This document shows positions 61,501-64,000 of a stretch of 64,000 nt of DNA, one piece after another (positions within the stretch are counted from its first letter, which is position 1; each line of letters opens with the position of its first letter). The stretch lies in NCBI RefSeq assembly GCF_021134715.1, contig NC_060018.1:4047501-4111500 (forward strand), given 5' to 3'. Source of the stretch: Daphnia pulex (lineage: Eukaryota; Arthropoda; Branchiopoda; Diplostraca; Daphniidae). Position numbers and translations under genes: made by a program. The notes under the pieces were generated by a model. The model was not told the origin of the DNA and did no database searches. It saw only the letters and a program-made list of their open reading frames with translations.

Positions 61501-63719
61501 TCTACAGTACAAAGTGAAATGCATTACGAAGAATAAAGAAACCCAACTTCTACCGACGATAGATATTATGTAGGACACGCTCTTCCAATATCCGGTCGTT
61601 TTCTCAGAAGTGAAGTCGAGGTTTCTCAGCCGTTAATTCATTTAACTACTAGGTTTTATTAGATTTACAGTCTGTTTTTTTTTTTTTTTTTTTTCTTTTC
61701 CTCGTCTCTCTCTCAATTCCACGCCAGCTGGTTCATCTCGCTGGGGCATTCGTTGATTGGCCTCATTATTTCTTTCGATCGCCTGACAGTTGAAAGAAAC
61801 TCCGTGGAGAGTCATTTAGAGAGAACCTGGCGGTTATTAGACTAGAGAAAACGCGTGAAGCGACGTGACAACACGAGCTATATGTTCCAGATGGTGTATA
61901 TTTCCTTCCCCCTGATCGACTCATTTTAGTTTCTCCAACTGGGGTGAGTGCGACGAACTTTCAGTCGCCACCGAATAGGAAAGTAAACTGGCAGCTGATT
62001 ATTACAAACAGTTCTTAAGTGCTTTTTGCTTCTTGGAGTGCGTGCTCTCATTTTGTTTTGTTTTTAAAAACATGACAAACGCTTAAACCGACTGATAGAA
62101 TGACGAATGAAGAAGAATTCGGAATGTTAGTTTCAAGTATAAGAGTATATAACTGTTTGTTGACAGCTTCAAGCTTTGATTTCAGAATAAATAGTAATCA
62201 TATCTGAATTATCTGTGGGTTCAGTTTCCTTTGCTTGATCATCAATCTAGTTTCTATGCAGTCAGTTATGAGATTGCGGCCGTGCCTCTTCAGCGCAAGC
62301 GTACCCGATTACCGCCTTCCCCTATGCCGGAAGGCAACTCAAATTGAAAACAAATTTCCTATCTCTTGTATGCCAGAGAGAGAAGTCATGTTGACTCAGC
62401 TGGCGGGCTTCCGATTTAATGCATGTTTCTGAGCTGTCTGGCTTTGGAAACGACACGAAACGGTGACGTGGTTTTTTAGCATTTGTTCCAGCATCCGTTC
62501 GTCGTTCGGGAAGGCAAACAATAAAACATTTTATTTCTTTCCCCTAAAATAACGGGGAAGTGTAGGATTTGTTTCGTTCGAAACAGGTGACTTGCAAGCA
62601 GTTGCCAATTGGGAAGTAAATTTTGTTAAACCTTGCATCGACATCATTTGCTGAGATGTACGGAAAATCCCCCCTTTTTTTCCTAAATAGTTTCCGTGGT
62701 GTTTTCATGACCGCGCGTGTAACGCGTCAAAAGTTTTCTCCCTTCTCTCTCTCTATTTATAAAACTTATCTCCTTGATGTACTCGACGTGTGGACGGGGC
62801 TATTGAGCTCGGGAGAAACACAGTCACGAGAAAGGGAAATCTGTAAACGCCCTTGCGCCTTTGAGTTTTCAGTTTTGCCATCGTGAGCTAGATTTCACGT
62901 CGCGTTACTTCAGTGGAATGTTGCTTGGTCTTTGACGGTTCGTCCCCTGATGGATGGTTTGTTGATGTACTTTTTTTCTTTTAGCTACACCTGGCCGCAC
63001 TAGGTTCACTCCGTGGAGAGATATCGGAACTGCACGCCCGACTCCAAAGGGCCGCTCAAGATCGAGATACGCTCGAACAAGCCCTGGCCAAAACACAGGT
63101 ATTATCGTGCCCCCTTGTTTTCCCTTTGTCGCTGCCAAAGCGAATTCTATCATGTTGTTCATGTTCTTATTTCGGCTTCTTTCAGTTGGAGCGATTGCGA
63201 TTGGTGCAGGAGAGCGAGGAACGGTTGGAACGTCAATCGACGCAGTACGAAGAAAGGCTGACGGAATTGCACAGCGTTATCGCCGAGCTGACGCGGAAAT
63301 TAAACCGACAGCAGTACAAGTAAGAAGAATGGTATTTTCTGCTGAGATGTCATCAATCATTTGTTCCGTTGTTGAATTACAGCGTCATCAAGGAAGAAGG
63401 AGAAGAAGAGGAAACGGAAGACGACGAAGATGAAGAAGAAGCAGAGGAAGATGATGACGTCGACAATGACGGCGAGGAGGAAAGTAAAATGAAAAGGTCC
63501 GATCCAGAAGTCAAAGGCTCTGTCGAACGCCCGACTGATGTCAAGCCTGAGGCAACTAATCGGAACAAGCGGGCAGAAGAAGTTGGCTATAGCTTGCTCA
63601 GGGATGGACAAGATGTAACTGAAGAAGAACCAGAAGCTGCTGCATCCAGCAGCTGCAGTAGCGACCTCTCTTTTGGTGCCAGCTCTTCCGGTATGGATCA
63701 TAACATAATGAAGAGCTAG
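58587..63719 (+). CDS. MCC: MCC (mutated in colorectal cancers) homologue, 5' part
   Basis: Exons 58587-58750, 58816-59039, 59107-59306, 62985-63098, 63186-63319 and 63383 onward, with consistent phases. The N-terminus has an EF-hand (VCDADGDGYIDR, continuing QDLISALQELGLEG) and MGADTQGKVSYEQFLQCR, as in long MCC isoforms. Then LHLAALGSLRGEISELHARL starts a coiled coil containing YEERLTELHSVIAELTRKL, the strongest MCC signature. Vertebrate MCC is a coiled-coil scaffold at cell membrane and cytoskeleton linked to Wnt/NF-kB signalling and migration. An open frame ends at TAG 63717-63719, but a GGTATGG donor after 63690 and the missing C-terminal coiled coils indicate that the gene continues off the window. 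Confidence 0.9.
59307..62984 (+). other. 3.7 kb intron 3 of MCC
   Basis: GTAAGC to TTTTCTTTTAG, separating the EF-hand part from the coiled-coil part. It contains a TATCGATA element at 60918 and poly-T at about 61675-61694. No nested coding gene was recognised. Confidence 0.7.
60918..60925. promoter_or_regulatory. DRE-like TATCGATA inside MCC intron 3
   Basis: A perfect palindromic DRE 2.1 kb before the first coiled-coil exon. It could mark an internal promoter for a short isoform lacking the EF-hand, or be chance. Confidence 0.3.
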
Positions 63720-64000
63720 TCTTAGAAATGACTTATTGATCGAAACATGAAAGGGGGTTTCGTCTACTCTGTAAAAACTGTCGGCGGGGGTGGAGGGGGG
63801 GATGAGACTTGGCACTAGTAACCAATAAGATTCCGCCTTTCAGATGTCTGAATTCCGCAATCAACGCCACAATTAAGTCCTGTAGTTCTGGCCAAGAATG
63901 CTTAATTTGAGATCAAATGAAGATCGCCCGCAATGAAAGCGAGATTGGATCTGGGCAACAGCTTAAATGTCGCTGATTAGTGATTCAGTGTTACACTTCT
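63720..64000. other. Probable MCC intron at window edge
   Basis: If splicing occurs at 63690, this is intronic. No feature is seen in it. Confidence 0.4.

Noticed and set aside
63357-63815. 152-codon minus-strand ORF
   Set aside because: Antisense of the acidic MCC exon; Phe/Ser runs are the complement of GAA/GAC repeats.
1-64000. tRNA, rRNA or known microRNA genes
   Set aside because: No T-loop GTTCRAATCC-type segment with pairing arms and no recalled arthropod microRNA sequence was seen; a covariance-model scan was not possible.

Overview
Eukaryotic, arthropod-type DNA, most likely a branchiopod crustacean of the Daphnia type. The reasons are short GT-AG introns (about 60-330 bp) beside a few multi-kilobase ones, a tyrosine-rich YYTEA/KYYS/YYTT gene family of a kind I associate with cladocerans, a Dpr-type two-Ig protein, a DRE (TATCGATA) element, and TATA plus TCAGT promoter architecture. 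No bacterial operon, phage or CRISPR signal is present.

Region 1 (1-15780) is one giant near-perfect palindrome. The left arm is 1-7352, the spacer 7353-8419 and the right arm 8420-15780. Base 1 pairs with base 15780, so the outer end lies outside the window. Each arm carries, from outside in: an orphan exon coding a mitochondrial-type presequence, two exon-like repeats exactly 400 bp apart, a small nested inverted repeat, a three-unit tandem array, two decaying tyrosine-rich genes, and a small spliced gene for a putative secreted Cys-containing peptide. The two peptide-gene copies diverge from the spacer.

Region 2 (15781-36944) is gene-poor, rich in microsatellites and homopolymers. It holds two weak small-gene candidates (16689-17017 plus; 27927-28406 minus, next to a DRE) and probably the 5' UTR exon and 6.3 kb first intron of the LRR gene.

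Region 3 (37001-43810) encodes a 925-residue single-pass LRR receptor. A gene-poor 5 kb follows.

Region 4 (48927-64000) is gene-dense. It holds the Ski-complex TPR subunit TTC37/SKI3 (six exons, 1360 aa), a Dpr-like two-Ig protein (seven exons, 323 aa), mitochondrial ribosomal protein bL34m (MRPL34, minus strand, two exons, 88 aa) and the 5' part of MCC (EF-hand plus coiled coil), which runs off the right edge. The Dpr-like gene and MRPL34 converge on facing poly(A) signals; MRPL34 and MCC are head to head. The four genes act in different processes (cytoplasmic mRNA decay, cell-surface recognition, mitochondrial translation, cytoskeletal/junction signalling), so there is no sign of a functional cluster.

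All gene models were built by eye from splice sites and reading-frame continuity. No similarity search was possible.
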